A stretch of 15,440 nt of DNA from an uncultured Treponema sp. (GTDB lineage: Bacteria; Spirochaetota; Spirochaetia; Treponematales; Treponemataceae): assembly GCA_937877535.1 (NCBI GenBank), contig CALFJF010000001.1:1-15440 (forward strand), given 5' to 3'. The notes below the pieces were generated by a model. That model searched no databases, was not told the origin of the DNA, and was given only the letters and a program-made list of their open reading frames with translations. Below, in pieces: positions 1 to 7,003 of this stretch. Position numbers and translations under genes: made by a program. Each line of letters opens with the position of its first letter. Position 1 is the first letter of the stretch.

Positions 1-1071
1 TGTCAACATAAACCACATCGTCCGAGTCAACTCCGAAAGTGTACTCAATATAATCTTCGTTGTAATGTTCTCTGAGCGCGTATACGCCCCAATATTCGCC
101 ATTCAGATAAAGGACGCACGGGCGGTACGCGGCTGTGGCTACATTTATATCTCCGTTTGAGGCTATTCTTTGCACAGCGGCATCGTTAAAATGAGAGGAA
201 TAAACATCGTTTCCGCCCGAATGAAGCCGAAATCTGCGCACTTCGCCTTGAATCGGCTTTTTTGTGCCGAGAGCGACTTTGTTTTGAAAGATATTTGCCT
301 TTGGAATTTCGTTTTTCTCGCCATTTTCATCTTTTTTGAAATTTGCGTTGATTGTCCTTTTGGCATAACCCCTCGTCGCATTTCCGCCGAGTTTTACCTG
401 CGTGTTGAGCGAGAATTCCTCATTCGCACTGTAATCGTAGTATTCAAGATTCGCCCTTATTTTTAACTCACTTGGAACGCTTGGGTTTCCTACAATATCC
501 CACAATGTGTTGTACAAGCCTCGTTTGTTGCCTCCCCCAATCCAATCTTCAATCGGCGCGGTAAGACAGACGACGGGAACATTTCCGAAGTGCGATTTTC
601 CTTCCTGCTGGAAAATGTATGTTCCCTGCTTTTGCGCGACAATTTCGCCTTTTTGATTGACTTCGATTAGTGAAAGCGTGGTTCCCTTTGAAATGTAGCC
701 GAAATTGCATCCTTCGTAGTTTGTTACATTTGGCGTAAGCGCGTAATCAGCGGGATTTTTGCTTTCTTGCAAGAAAATGCCGTTTTCGTCATACAAAAAT
801 AGTCCGTCAGTTTCCGAGCCTTGTGCAAAAACCGAAGATGCGCTTGTGCCGTTTGTGGTATAGTAGATTTTGTGGCTTGAATCGGCGGGCGTTATCGTGA
901 GCGAGAGGCTAGTTCCTTCAACGACTCCGAAATCATGCGAGAGCCTTAGATTATCCCCCCCCCATGTATACTATCGTATAGTTCGTTATCGTCTTCTATG
1001 ATGCAGGAAACGAGAAAAACGCTTGCAAGAAGAAGTGAAATAAATTGCAGTTTGCTGAAAATTTTGTTCAT
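1..1071 (-). CDS. CotH-kinase-family lipoprotein, frameshifted at a G9 tract, 3' end outside window
   Basis: The start is ATG at 1071, with GAGG about 7 bases upstream. A signal peptide (basic start, then a Leu/Phe/Val-rich core) leads to the lipobox LVSC with Cys23, so an envelope lipoprotein is predicted. After residue 36 the codons enter a run of nine Gs and reach TAA at 948-946, giving a 41-residue product. The -1 frame past the tract is open from 955 to the window edge, over 317 codons. It first reads a chitobiase C-terminal-like segment (IYYTTNGT near residue 70), then CotH-like motifs: GGNATRGY near 229-236, FRLHSGGND near 285-293 and LNGEYWGVYALRE near 320-332, numbered as if there were ten Gs. 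CotH-family proteins are atypical protein kinases, first known from Bacillus spore coat. In spirochaetes the substrate is unknown to me. The downstream frame has no nearby ATG of its own, so the signal peptide depends on the tract. It may be phase-OFF, a pseudogene or a homopolymer miscall. Confidence 0.78.
955..963 (-). repeat. G9 homopolymer, candidate phase-variation tract
   Basis: Nine consecutive Cs on the plus strand read as nine Gs in the CotH lipoprotein, 12-14 codons after the lipobox Cys. It is the only long G/C homopolymer in the window; every other long run is A or T. The downstream CotH frame joins the signal-peptide frame only when the G count is 7 or 10, so nine is an OFF length. 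G tracts of this kind vary by slipped-strand mispairing and are known to alter expression of treponemal surface-protein genes. Confidence 0.75.
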
Positions 1072-1268
1072 GTTTGCCTCGGACAGGGTTTCCATATATT
1101 ACAAAAGAAAGAGATAAAATGAAAGACGATGGTGTTTCAGTCTGTCGAAACCACCGTATATTGCGTACATGTTAGCATACATTTTGTAACACTTTCTGAA
1201 AGACTTTCTAAACAGTGCGTGCCGATTTTGTTTGCTTCCCCCTAGTAGATTTTTCTCATCAGTTTGGC

Positions 1269-1274
1269 TATACT
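1269..1274 (+). promoter_or_regulatory. Possible -10 box for ileS
   Basis: TATACT matches the sigma-70 -10 consensus at five of six positions and would start a transcript roughly 45 bases before the TTG start of ileS. The region 16-18 bases upstream (around 1245-1251, GTAGATT) does not resemble TTGACA. The call rests on the -10 box alone. Confidence 0.35.
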
Positions 1275-1316
1275 AATCTGAATATCTTTGGGGCGGCGCG
1301 TCCGTTCCGCGTATAC

Positions 1317-1320
1317 GAGG
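1317..1320 (+). promoter_or_regulatory. Ribosome-binding site that decides the ileS TTG start
   Basis: GAGG sits six bases before TTG at 1327, ideal spacing. The in-frame upstream TTG at 1288 has no such site. Starting at 1327 gives an N-terminus (MYKAVD...DFPKQEE) that looks like the family's normal beginning. Confidence 0.8.
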
Positions 1321-1326
1321 CTCATT

Positions 1327-4300
1327 TTGTACAAGGCAGTTGATGCAAAGGTTGATTTCCCCAAGCAGGAAGAAGAAATCCTTGAATTTTGGAAAAAGAA
1401 CGACACTTTTAAAAAATCGGTTCAGCAGCGCGACAAGGCGGAGGAATTTATTTTCTTTGACGGTCCGCCGTTTGCCACGGGCTTGCCGCACTTCGGGCAT
1501 TTTATTCCGTCCTCAATTAAAGACATCATTCCGCGCTACCAGACGATGAAAGGCAAAAAGGTGGACCGCCGCTTTGGGTGGGACTGCCACGGGCTTCCCG
1601 TCGAAAATTTGATTGAAAAAGAACTCGGCATTAACTCAAAGCACGAGATTGAAGCCTACGGCGTGGCGAATTTCAACGATAAGTGCCGCGCTTCCGTTCT
1701 GAAGTACACCGCCGAGTGGCGAAAGACGATTACGCGCATGGGTCGCTGGGTCGATTTTGACAACGACTACAAGACGATGAACCCCGACTTTATGGAAACG
1801 ATTTGGTGGGTCGCAAAGTCGCTTTGGGATAAGGGATTGATTTACGAGGGAAAGTACATCCTGCCGTACTGCCCGCGCTGTGCCACCGTGCTTTCCACGC
1901 ATGAACTGGCGCAGGGCTACAAGGAAAAGCAAGACCCCGCAATTACGATTCGCTTTAAAGTGACCAAAGCCCCCGATTCATTTTCCGATGCGGACATGAC
2001 CAACGGAAAAATCTATTTCCTCGCCTGGACGACGACTCCCTGGACGCTTCCGAGCAACCTCGGTCTTTGTATGGGACCTGAAATTGACTATGTAAAGATT
2101 TTGGATAAGTCGAGCGGCGATTATTACATTTTGGCAGAAAGCAGACTTTCTTCTTATTACAAGAACGCTGATGACTACGAAATTGTCTACCGCCACAAGG
2201 GTGTGGAGTTCTTGGGCGCGGAGTACGAGCCGCTGTTCCCGTATTTTGCGCATTTAAAAGACGCGGCGGCTTGTGAAAAGGAAAGCGGGCAAAAGTGCGC
2301 GCGCGGTGCGTTCCGCCTTTTCAACGCGGACTATGTTTCAACCGAAGACGGTACGGGTATCGTTCACATTGCGCCCGCGTTCGGCGAGGACGACAGCAAG
2401 GTGTTCGCCCGTTCGGGCGTTCCGTTCGTTGAGCCGATTGACGCGGAGTGCCGCTTTACCAAAGAAGTTTCTGACTATGAGGGCGTGTTCGTAAAGGACG
2501 CGGACAAAGACATCATGGAGCGATTGAAAAAAGAGGGCAAGCTCGTAAAGCGCGAGACGGTGTTGCACCAGTACCCGCACTGCTGGCGGTGTGGCTCTCC
2601 GCTCATCTACCGAGGAATCGGCTCTTGGTTCGTCAAAGTCGCCGACCAGCACGACCGCCTTTTAAAAGCAAACGCGCAGATTAAGTGGCAGCCCGCGCAT
2701 ATCAAGGAAGGCCGCTTCGGAAAATGGCTTGCGGGTAGCCGCGACTGGGCAATCAGCCGTAACCGCTACTGGGGAAACCCGATTCCCATTTGGCGGTGCG
2801 ATGACTGCGGCGAAAAAATCTGTATCGGTAGCCGCGCGGAGTTAAAAGAAAAAAGCGGCGTTGATTTGGACGATTTGCACAAGCAGTTTGTGGATAAAGT
2901 CACGATTCCGTGCAAATGCGGCGGCATCATGCACCGCATTCCAGAGGTCTTTGACTGCTGGTTTGAGTCGGGAAGTATGCCGTATGCGCAGCTTCACTAT
3001 CCGTTTGAGAATAAAGAGCATTTTGAAAAGCATTTCCCCGCCGATTTCATCTCGGAAGGACTTGACCAGACGCGCGGCTGGTTCTACACGCTCACGATTC
3101 TTGCGGCGGAACTCTTTGACAAGCCTGCGTTCAAAAACTGTATCGTAAACGGACTTGTGCTTGCGGAAGACGGACGCAAGATGTCCAAATCGCTCAAAAA
3201 CTACACCGACCCCGTGGACGCCATCAATATGTTCGGCGCGGATGCAATCCGCCTGTTCCTCACGCATTCTGCCGTCGTCAAGGCGGACGATTTGCGCTAT
3301 TCGGACAACGGCGTGCGCGAAGTGCTCAAAAATGTGCTCATTCCGCTCTGGAGCGGCTACAGTTTCTTTGTCACCTACGCGAACATCGACGGCTACACGG
3401 CAAAGGACGATGTTTTTAATGGAAAGAAGCCGACCAACCCGCTTGACGCATGGATTGTCTCAATCACGCAGAAGATGATTCTGGATGTCACCACCGCGCT
3501 TGACGACTACGACCTTTCGACGGCGATTGACCCGCTCATCACCTTTATTGACCAGCTCAACAACTGGTACATCCGCCGTAGCCGCCGCCGCTTCTGGAAG
3601 AGCGAAAACGACGCGGACAAGAGCGAGGCTTACGAGTCTCTTTATTATGCGTTAAAATCGTTCTCGCTGTGCGCCGCGCCGTTCGTGCCGTTCATCACGG
3701 AGACGATGTGGCAGAATCTGCGCACGAAACATGATGCGGAGTCCGTCCATTTGGCGGACTTCCCCGGGTACAACGCGGCTTTGCGCGATGAAAAGCTGGA
3801 GTTCCGCATGGACACGGTGCAAAAAGCCGTCAGCATGGGGCGCGCGCTTCGCAATCAGTTCAATCTGAAAAATCGCCAGCCGCTCGCTTCCACGCAACTT
3901 GTCACGCGCAATGCCGAAGAGCGCAAAGTGCTTGAAAGCATGATTGACACGATTCGCGAGGAGCTGAATGTTAAGGAAGTTATTTTCCACGAGCGCGAGG
4001 ATGAGCTGGTGAGTTACAAGGCAAAGGCGAACTTTAAGGTGCTCGGAAAAGAGCTGGGCGCAAAGATGAAGGCCGCCGCCGCAAAGATTCAGGAACTCAA
4101 AAATCAGTCCATCGCCGACATTCTGGGCGGAAAGAAGGTGTCCGTTGAAGTGGATGGGCAGAGCGTTTCCCTTGACGCAGAAAAAATCATCGTGGAGAGA
4201 ATCGAAAAAGAAGATTTGAAGGTCGTAAACGAAGGTACGCTCACCGTGGCTCTTGACACCAAAGTGACCGATGAACTCAAAAAAGAAGGCTATGTGCGTG

Positions 4301-4533
4301 ACTTGGTGCGCGGAATCCAGAACCTGCGCAAAGAAAGCGGGCTTGCCGTAACCGACAGAATCAAACTCTTTGTGTCGGGCGACACGGACTTGCAGGACGC
4401 GTTCAAAAAATTCAAAGACTTTGTGGGCGGCGAAACGCTTGCGGTCGCACAAGAATGGAAGGACAAACTTTCCAAGCCGACTTCGGTTGAAGCCGACGAC
4501 AAAACATGGAGCATTTCGATTGAAAAAGCGTAA
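1327..4533 (+). CDS. ileS: Isoleucyl-tRNA synthetase, long eukaryotic-like (IleS2-type)
   Basis: Cytoplasmic class I aminoacyl-tRNA synthetase that charges tRNA-Ile with isoleucine using ATP and edits mischarged valine. From the TTG start the protein has 1068 residues, long for bacteria but normal for the eukaryotic-like clade. The ATP-binding signature GPPFATGLPHFGH ends at 58 (HFGH 55-58). The CP1 editing domain carries WTTTPWTLPSN (234 on) and GTGIVHIAPAFGEDD (342-356). DCWFESGS lies around 545 and KMSKS at 618-622. The anticodon-binding region contains LNNWYIRRSRRRFW. Cys pairs (CPRC, CWRC, CDDC) suggest zinc sites. A long Lys/Glu-rich C-terminal domain follows. This clade is associated with mupirocin tolerance. 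Base composition differs from the neighbours: the line at 2641-2700 has 35 G/C of 60 by hand count, against 20 of 60 at 6481-6540 in nadA. It is the first gene of a three-gene unit. Confidence 0.97.
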   Translation: MYKAVDAKVDFPKQEEEILEFWKKNDTFKKSVQQRDKAEEFIFFDGPPFATGLPHFGHFIPSSIKDIIPRYQTMKGKKVDRRFGWDCHGLPVENLIEKELGINSKHEIEAYGVANFNDKCRASVLKYTAEWRKTITRMGRWVDFDNDYKTMNPDFMETIWWVAKSLWDKGLIYEGKYILPYCPRCATVLSTHELAQGYKEKQDPAITIRFKVTKAPDSFSDADMTNGKIYFLAWTTTPWTLPSNLGLCMGPEIDYVKILDKSSGDYYILAESRLSSYYKNADDYEIVYRHKGVEFLGAEYEPLFPYFAHLKDAAACEKESGQKCARGAFRLFNADYVSTEDGTGIVHIAPAFGEDDSKVFARSGVPFVEPIDAECRFTKEVSDYEGVFVKDADKDIMERLKKEGKLVKRETVLHQYPHCWRCGSPLIYRGIGSWFVKVADQHDRLLKANAQIKWQPAHIKEGRFGKWLAGSRDWAISRNRYWGNPIPIWRCDDCGEKICIGSRAELKEKSGVDLDDLHKQFVDKVTIPCKCGGIMHRIPEVFDCWFESGSMPYAQLHYPFENKEHFEKHFPADFISEGLDQTRGWFYTLTILAAELFDKPAFKNCIVNGLVLAEDGRKMSKSLKNYTDPVDAINMFGADAIRLFLTHSAVVKADDLRYSDNGVREVLKNVLIPLWSGYSFFVTYANIDGYTAKDDVFNGKKPTNPLDAWIVSITQKMILDVTTALDDYDLSTAIDPLITFIDQLNNWYIRRSRRRFWKSENDADKSEAYESLYYALKSFSLCAAPFVPFITETMWQNLRTKHDAESVHLADFPGYNAALRDEKLEFRMDTVQKAVSMGRALRNQFNLKNRQPLASTQLVTRNAEERKVLESMIDTIREELNVKEVIFHEREDELVSYKAKANFKVLGKELGAKMKAAAAKIQELKNQSIADILGGKKVSVEVDGQSVSLDAEKIIVERIEKEDLKVVNEGTLTVALDTKVTDELKKEGYVRDLVRGIQNLRKESGLAVTDRIKLFVSGDTDLQDAFKKFKDFVGGETLAVAQEWKDKLSKPTSVEADDKTWSISIEKA
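4508..4511 (+). promoter_or_regulatory. Ribosome-binding site for the lipoprotein inside the ileS 3' end
   Basis: GGAG lies eight bases before TTG at 4520, still within the last codons of ileS. It supports a TTG start that overlaps ileS by 14 bases and places a clean signal peptide at the N-terminus. Confidence 0.6.
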
Positions 4534-5392
4534 CGTTTTTTTGCGTGGACTTTTTTTCGCGCTCATTGCTTCGTTTTTCTTTTTTTCGTGCTCATCTTCT
4601 CCGCGCGGAGTGGACGTTCCGCCTGCTGAACTTTTGAGTGCAGGAAAAAGCGCGTATCTTTTGATTCCCGTGCCGCAAAACCGCGATTTTACTGAGCGGG
4701 CGGTAACGTTTCTTTCAAAATCGGGCGCGTCCGATGTTTCAAAAAAGGACATTTCGCGCATTCTTTCTCGCCTTGACGTTGTGGCACTTTCCGTGAGCGC
4801 GGGCGAAAAAAATCCCGATTGGGAACTGTCCGCGACGGGCAGTTTCCCGACGACGCTTTCAAAACTCGTTCTTACGGAAAAAAACGGCTGGAAAAAACAT
4901 CAATTTGACTCGATGCAGTATTACGAGGGAGAACTTGCGGGGCTTTCGCTTTCGATGATGAACGGAAGCGCGGCGTGTGCTTCTTCAAAAAACGAATCTT
5001 TGGAAGATTTGCTTTCGCGGTGGATTTTGGCGCAACAAAATGCCGAAAAAGATGAAAATCAACTCGAATGGGACATCTCGTCTTTTCTTGAAGCGGAGGA
5101 AAACGCGGGCGACATTCGTTTTTTTGTCCCCAGTGCAGGCGATTTTATGGAAGCGTTTATCGGCGTTCCGCTGGGAGTGAACTCTGTGCGCGGGACGCTA
5201 CGGCAAATTGAGGGCGTGGAAGAATTTGACTCGATTCTTGAACTCGAACTGTTTAATCCGTTTGTGGCAATCGCGCTTTCGGCTGTTGCGCGTCGAATGG
5301 GACTTTCTGTTTCTCTTTCCGACGATGGATTTTATGTCGTTTCGGGGCTTCGCGTGGGCTGGGAGCAGATTCTTTCTGCGGTGTCGCAATGA
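4520..5392 (+). CDS. Lipoprotein of 290 residues, possibly TP0453-like
   Basis: A TTG start at 4520 gives a KKR-type basic start, a Phe/Leu-rich core and the lipobox FFSC with Cys24, so the protein should be exported and lipidated. The mature part has no cofactor or catalytic motif I recognise. It shows mixed helix/strand patterning with amphipathic stretches, and two similar halves are possible. It overlaps ileS by 14 bases and the next gene by 4 (ATGA), so the three are probably co-transcribed and translationally coupled. From memory, T. pallidum has ileS as TP0452, followed by TP0453 (a lipoprotein of about 287 residues lodged in the inner face of the outer membrane that raises membrane permeability) and the TPR protein TP0454. 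Length, lipidation and position fit, but no alignment was made. The name is an inference from gene order. Confidence 0.8.
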   Translation: MKKRNVFLRGLFFALIASFFFFSCSSSPRGVDVPPAELLSAGKSAYLLIPVPQNRDFTERAVTFLSKSGASDVSKKDISRILSRLDVVALSVSAGEKNPDWELSATGSFPTTLSKLVLTEKNGWKKHQFDSMQYYEGELAGLSLSMMNGSAACASSKNESLEDLLSRWILAQQNAEKDENQLEWDISSFLEAEENAGDIRFFVPSAGDFMEAFIGVPLGVNSVRGTLRQIEGVEEFDSILELELFNPFVAIALSAVARRMGLSVSLSDDGFYVVSGLRVGWEQILSAVSQ

Positions 5393-6003
5393 AAAAATCC
5401 ACAGCGTTTTTTTTGCCGTTCATTTCGTTGTTTTTCTTTTCTTGCGCTTCGTTTTTTGCTCCTTCCGAATCTGACGTAATTCTAAAAAATCTTGCGATTG
5501 AATATTATACGCTCGGAGATGGATATTTTGAGGTAAAAAATTATAAAAAAGCGGTGGAATGTTATAAAAAAGCAATGCGGAACGAGGACGTAAAAAACGC
5601 GGCTTTTTATAAACTCGCTCGAAGTTACGCGCTCGGAGAAGATTGGCAAAACGCTCTTGAGTGCTACGAGGAAATGCTCAAAAAAGACGAAAAAAACGTG
5701 AGCCTTCGCTCGTCGGTGGCGTACATAAAGGCGATGAGCGGGGAAGCGGACGAGGCGATTCGTTTGTATTGCGCGCTTTCTGACGAAAATCCGCACGACG
5801 AATCTTTGGCAGAAAATTGCGTTTCGCTTTTGCTTTTTGCAGGTCGCGCAGAAGATGCGGAAAAACGGTATTTTTTTTTGAAAGAGCAATTTCCAGAAAA
5901 CGCAAAACTCAAAGATTTTTCAAAAAAACTTTCGGACGCACTTCCAGATTTTTCAGAAACGGAAGAAAAATCAGAAGAAAAATCGAACGCGAAAAATCTG
6001 TAA
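5389..6003 (+). CDS. TPR-repeat lipoprotein
   Basis: ATG at 5389 overlaps the stop of the preceding lipoprotein (ATGA). No strong Shine-Dalgarno is present, so translational coupling is likely. The 204-residue product has a signal peptide ending in the lipobox FFSC (Cys19). About four tetratricopeptide-like helical pairs follow, roughly at 36-67, 70-101, 104-136 and 138-170, with characteristic segments such as GYFEVKNYKKAVECYKKA and YALGEDWQNALECYEEML. The tail is Glu/Lys/Ser-rich. TPR lipoproteins are usually periplasmic scaffolds for envelope protein complexes. Lying directly after the 290-residue lipoprotein, it may be that protein's partner. A run of nine Ts (5871-5879) lies inside the gene but the frame is intact. 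Confidence 0.88.
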   Translation: MKKSTAFFLPFISLFFFSCASFFAPSESDVILKNLAIEYYTLGDGYFEVKNYKKAVECYKKAMRNEDVKNAAFYKLARSYALGEDWQNALECYEEMLKKDEKNVSLRSSVAYIKAMSGEADEAIRLYCALSDENPHDESLAENCVSLLLFAGRAEDAEKRYFFLKEQFPENAKLKDFSKKLSDALPDFSETEEKSEEKSNAKNL

Positions 6004-6013
6004 AATGTCCGTT

Positions 6014-6024
6014 AGTTGACAACT
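6014..6024. promoter_or_regulatory. 11-base inverted repeat over the nadA -35 box, candidate operator
   Basis: AGTTGACAACT is a perfect palindrome around a central A (AGTTG / CAACT) and contains the -35 hexamer. Its position would let a dimeric repressor block RNA polymerase. NAD-biosynthesis operons in other bacteria are controlled by NiaR, NrtR or NadR/NadQ-type repressors. I cannot assign the site to any of these, and a palindrome partly generated by TTGACA could be chance. Confidence 0.35.
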
Positions 6025-6044
6025 TATTGCGCACCGCGTAGAAT
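6016..6044 (+). promoter_or_regulatory. Sigma-70 promoter of nadABC
   Basis: A perfect -35 box TTGACA (6016-6021) and a five-of-six -10 box TAGAAT (6039-6044) are separated by exactly 17 bases. The implied transcript start, about 6051, would leave a leader of only about 14 bases, carrying the AGAGG ribosome-binding site of nadA. There is no terminator between the TPR gene and this promoter, so read-through from ileS is also possible. Confidence 0.75.
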
Positions 6045-6064
6045 TTTTTGAAAAGAGGTAAGGT

Positions 6065-6994
6065 ATGGAAACGATTCAAGAAGAAATCAGGCGACTTTGC
6101 GACGAAAAAGGCGCGTGTATTCTTGCTCATTATTACGTTGACGGAGAGATTCAAGATGTTGCGGATTACGTTGGCGATTCGTTTTACCTTGCAAAAATGG
6201 CAAAAAATGACAAACGAAACACAATTGTTTTTTGCGGCGTTACGTTCATGGGCGAGAGCGCGAAAATCGTCAATCCGAATAAAACGGTTTTGCTTCCGTC
6301 GCCCGATGCCGTTTGTCCGATGGCTTTGATGGCAGACAAAGACGAAATCGCGCGCGTCAGAAAAGAATTTGAAGACGTTGCAGTTGTTTGCTACATAAAT
6401 TCTGAAGCGTCCACAAAGGCTCTTTCCGATATTTGCGTTACGTCTTCAAATGCGCTCAACATCGTAAGAAAACTGCCAAACAAAAACATTTATTTTATTC
6501 CAGACAACAACTTGGGGCGATTTGTTGCTCAAAAAATACCTGAAAAAAACGTCATTTTGAATCGAGGATTTTGCCACGTTCACACGAGCATTACGGCGGA
6601 TGCCATTTCAAAGGCTGTTTGGAATCATCCAGAAGCCGAGGTCATTGCTCATCCTGAATGTACGGAGGAAGTGTGCGACCTTGCCAATTTTATTGGAAGT
6701 ACAAAAGAATTGATTGAATATGTGGAAAAAAGTCATAAAAACGAATTTGTTGTTTGTACAGAAAAAGGTGTTCTCCATGAAATGCAAAAGCGCGCTCCTC
6801 AAAAATCGTTTTATTTTGTTGGCGCAAAGCAAATCTGCCCGAATATGAAAAAACTCACGCTCGAAAAAGTGCGCGATTGCCTTCTTTACGGTTCTGGCGA
6901 AGTGTTCGTTTCTGAAGAGTTGAGAGTGGCAAGCGAAAAACCGCTTGAGCGTATGCTTTCACTCGGCTCGCTCATTTCCTCGGATTCAAAATAG
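6065..6994 (+). CDS. nadA: Quinolinate synthase
   Basis: 4Fe-4S enzyme that condenses iminoaspartate (from NadB) with dihydroxyacetone phosphate to quinolinate in the cytoplasm. At 309 residues it has the compact length of the thermotogal/archaeal-type NadA. ATG at 6065 follows AGAGG at about seven bases. The three cluster-ligand cysteines appear as C84 (AVCPMA), C170 (GFCHVH) and C258 (QICPNM). Other family motifs are AHYYVDGEIQDVADYVGDS (21-39), FIPDNNLG (144-151) and HPEC (196-199). It is the first gene of nadABC, nine bases before nadB. The cluster makes the enzyme oxygen-sensitive, which fits an anaerobic gut spirochaete. No abnormal residue was seen. Confidence 0.96.
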   Translation: METIQEEIRRLCDEKGACILAHYYVDGEIQDVADYVGDSFYLAKMAKNDKRNTIVFCGVTFMGESAKIVNPNKTVLLPSPDAVCPMALMADKDEIARVRKEFEDVAVVCYINSEASTKALSDICVTSSNALNIVRKLPNKNIYFIPDNNLGRFVAQKIPEKNVILNRGFCHVHTSITADAISKAVWNHPEAEVIAHPECTEEVCDLANFIGSTKELIEYVEKSHKNEFVVCTEKGVLHEMQKRAPQKSFYFVGAKQICPNMKKLTLEKVRDCLLYGSGEVFVSEELRVASEKPLERMLSLGSLISSDSK

Positions 6995-7003
6995 GAAAAA
7001 AAT

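Larger units (their letters stand above)
1072..1326. other. Divergent intergenic region between the CotH lipoprotein and ileS
   Basis: This stretch of about 255 bases separates two divergently read genes and should hold both promoters. A TATACT box (1269-1274) is the best candidate for ileS. I found no convincing -35/-10 pair for the CotH lipoprotein on the minus strand. A small imperfect hairpin lies at 1131-1155 (ggtgtttc paired with gaaaccacc, one bulged base). It has no following T run and would fall in the 5' leader of the CotH gene if that transcript starts upstream. No small ORF with a good ribosome-binding site was seen. Confidence 0.5.

Noticed and set aside
163..466. Small ORFs on both strands (163-381 minus, 170-466 plus)
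   Set aside because: They are in the wrong frame relative to the CotH-domain frame, which is continuously open across the region and carries recognisable motifs.
1131..1155. Imperfect hairpin between the CotH lipoprotein and ileS as a riboswitch or terminator
   Set aside because: The stem is short and bulged, there is no T run, and no known riboswitch core was seen. It is mentioned only in the intergenic entry.
1288..1326. Upstream TTG as the ileS start, adding 13 residues
   Set aside because: It has no ribosome-binding site. The TTG at 1327 has GAGG at six bases and a family-like N-terminus.
4370..4519. N-terminal extension of the 290-residue lipoprotein frame within ileS
   Set aside because: It would bury the signal peptide and lipobox in the middle of the protein. 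A TTG with GGAG upstream gives a proper lipoprotein start.
3652..4761. 369-codon antisense ORF over the 3' end of ileS and the next gene
   Set aside because: A shadow of the GC-biased codon use of ileS. It has no family resemblance, no promoter, and conflicts with two well-supported genes.
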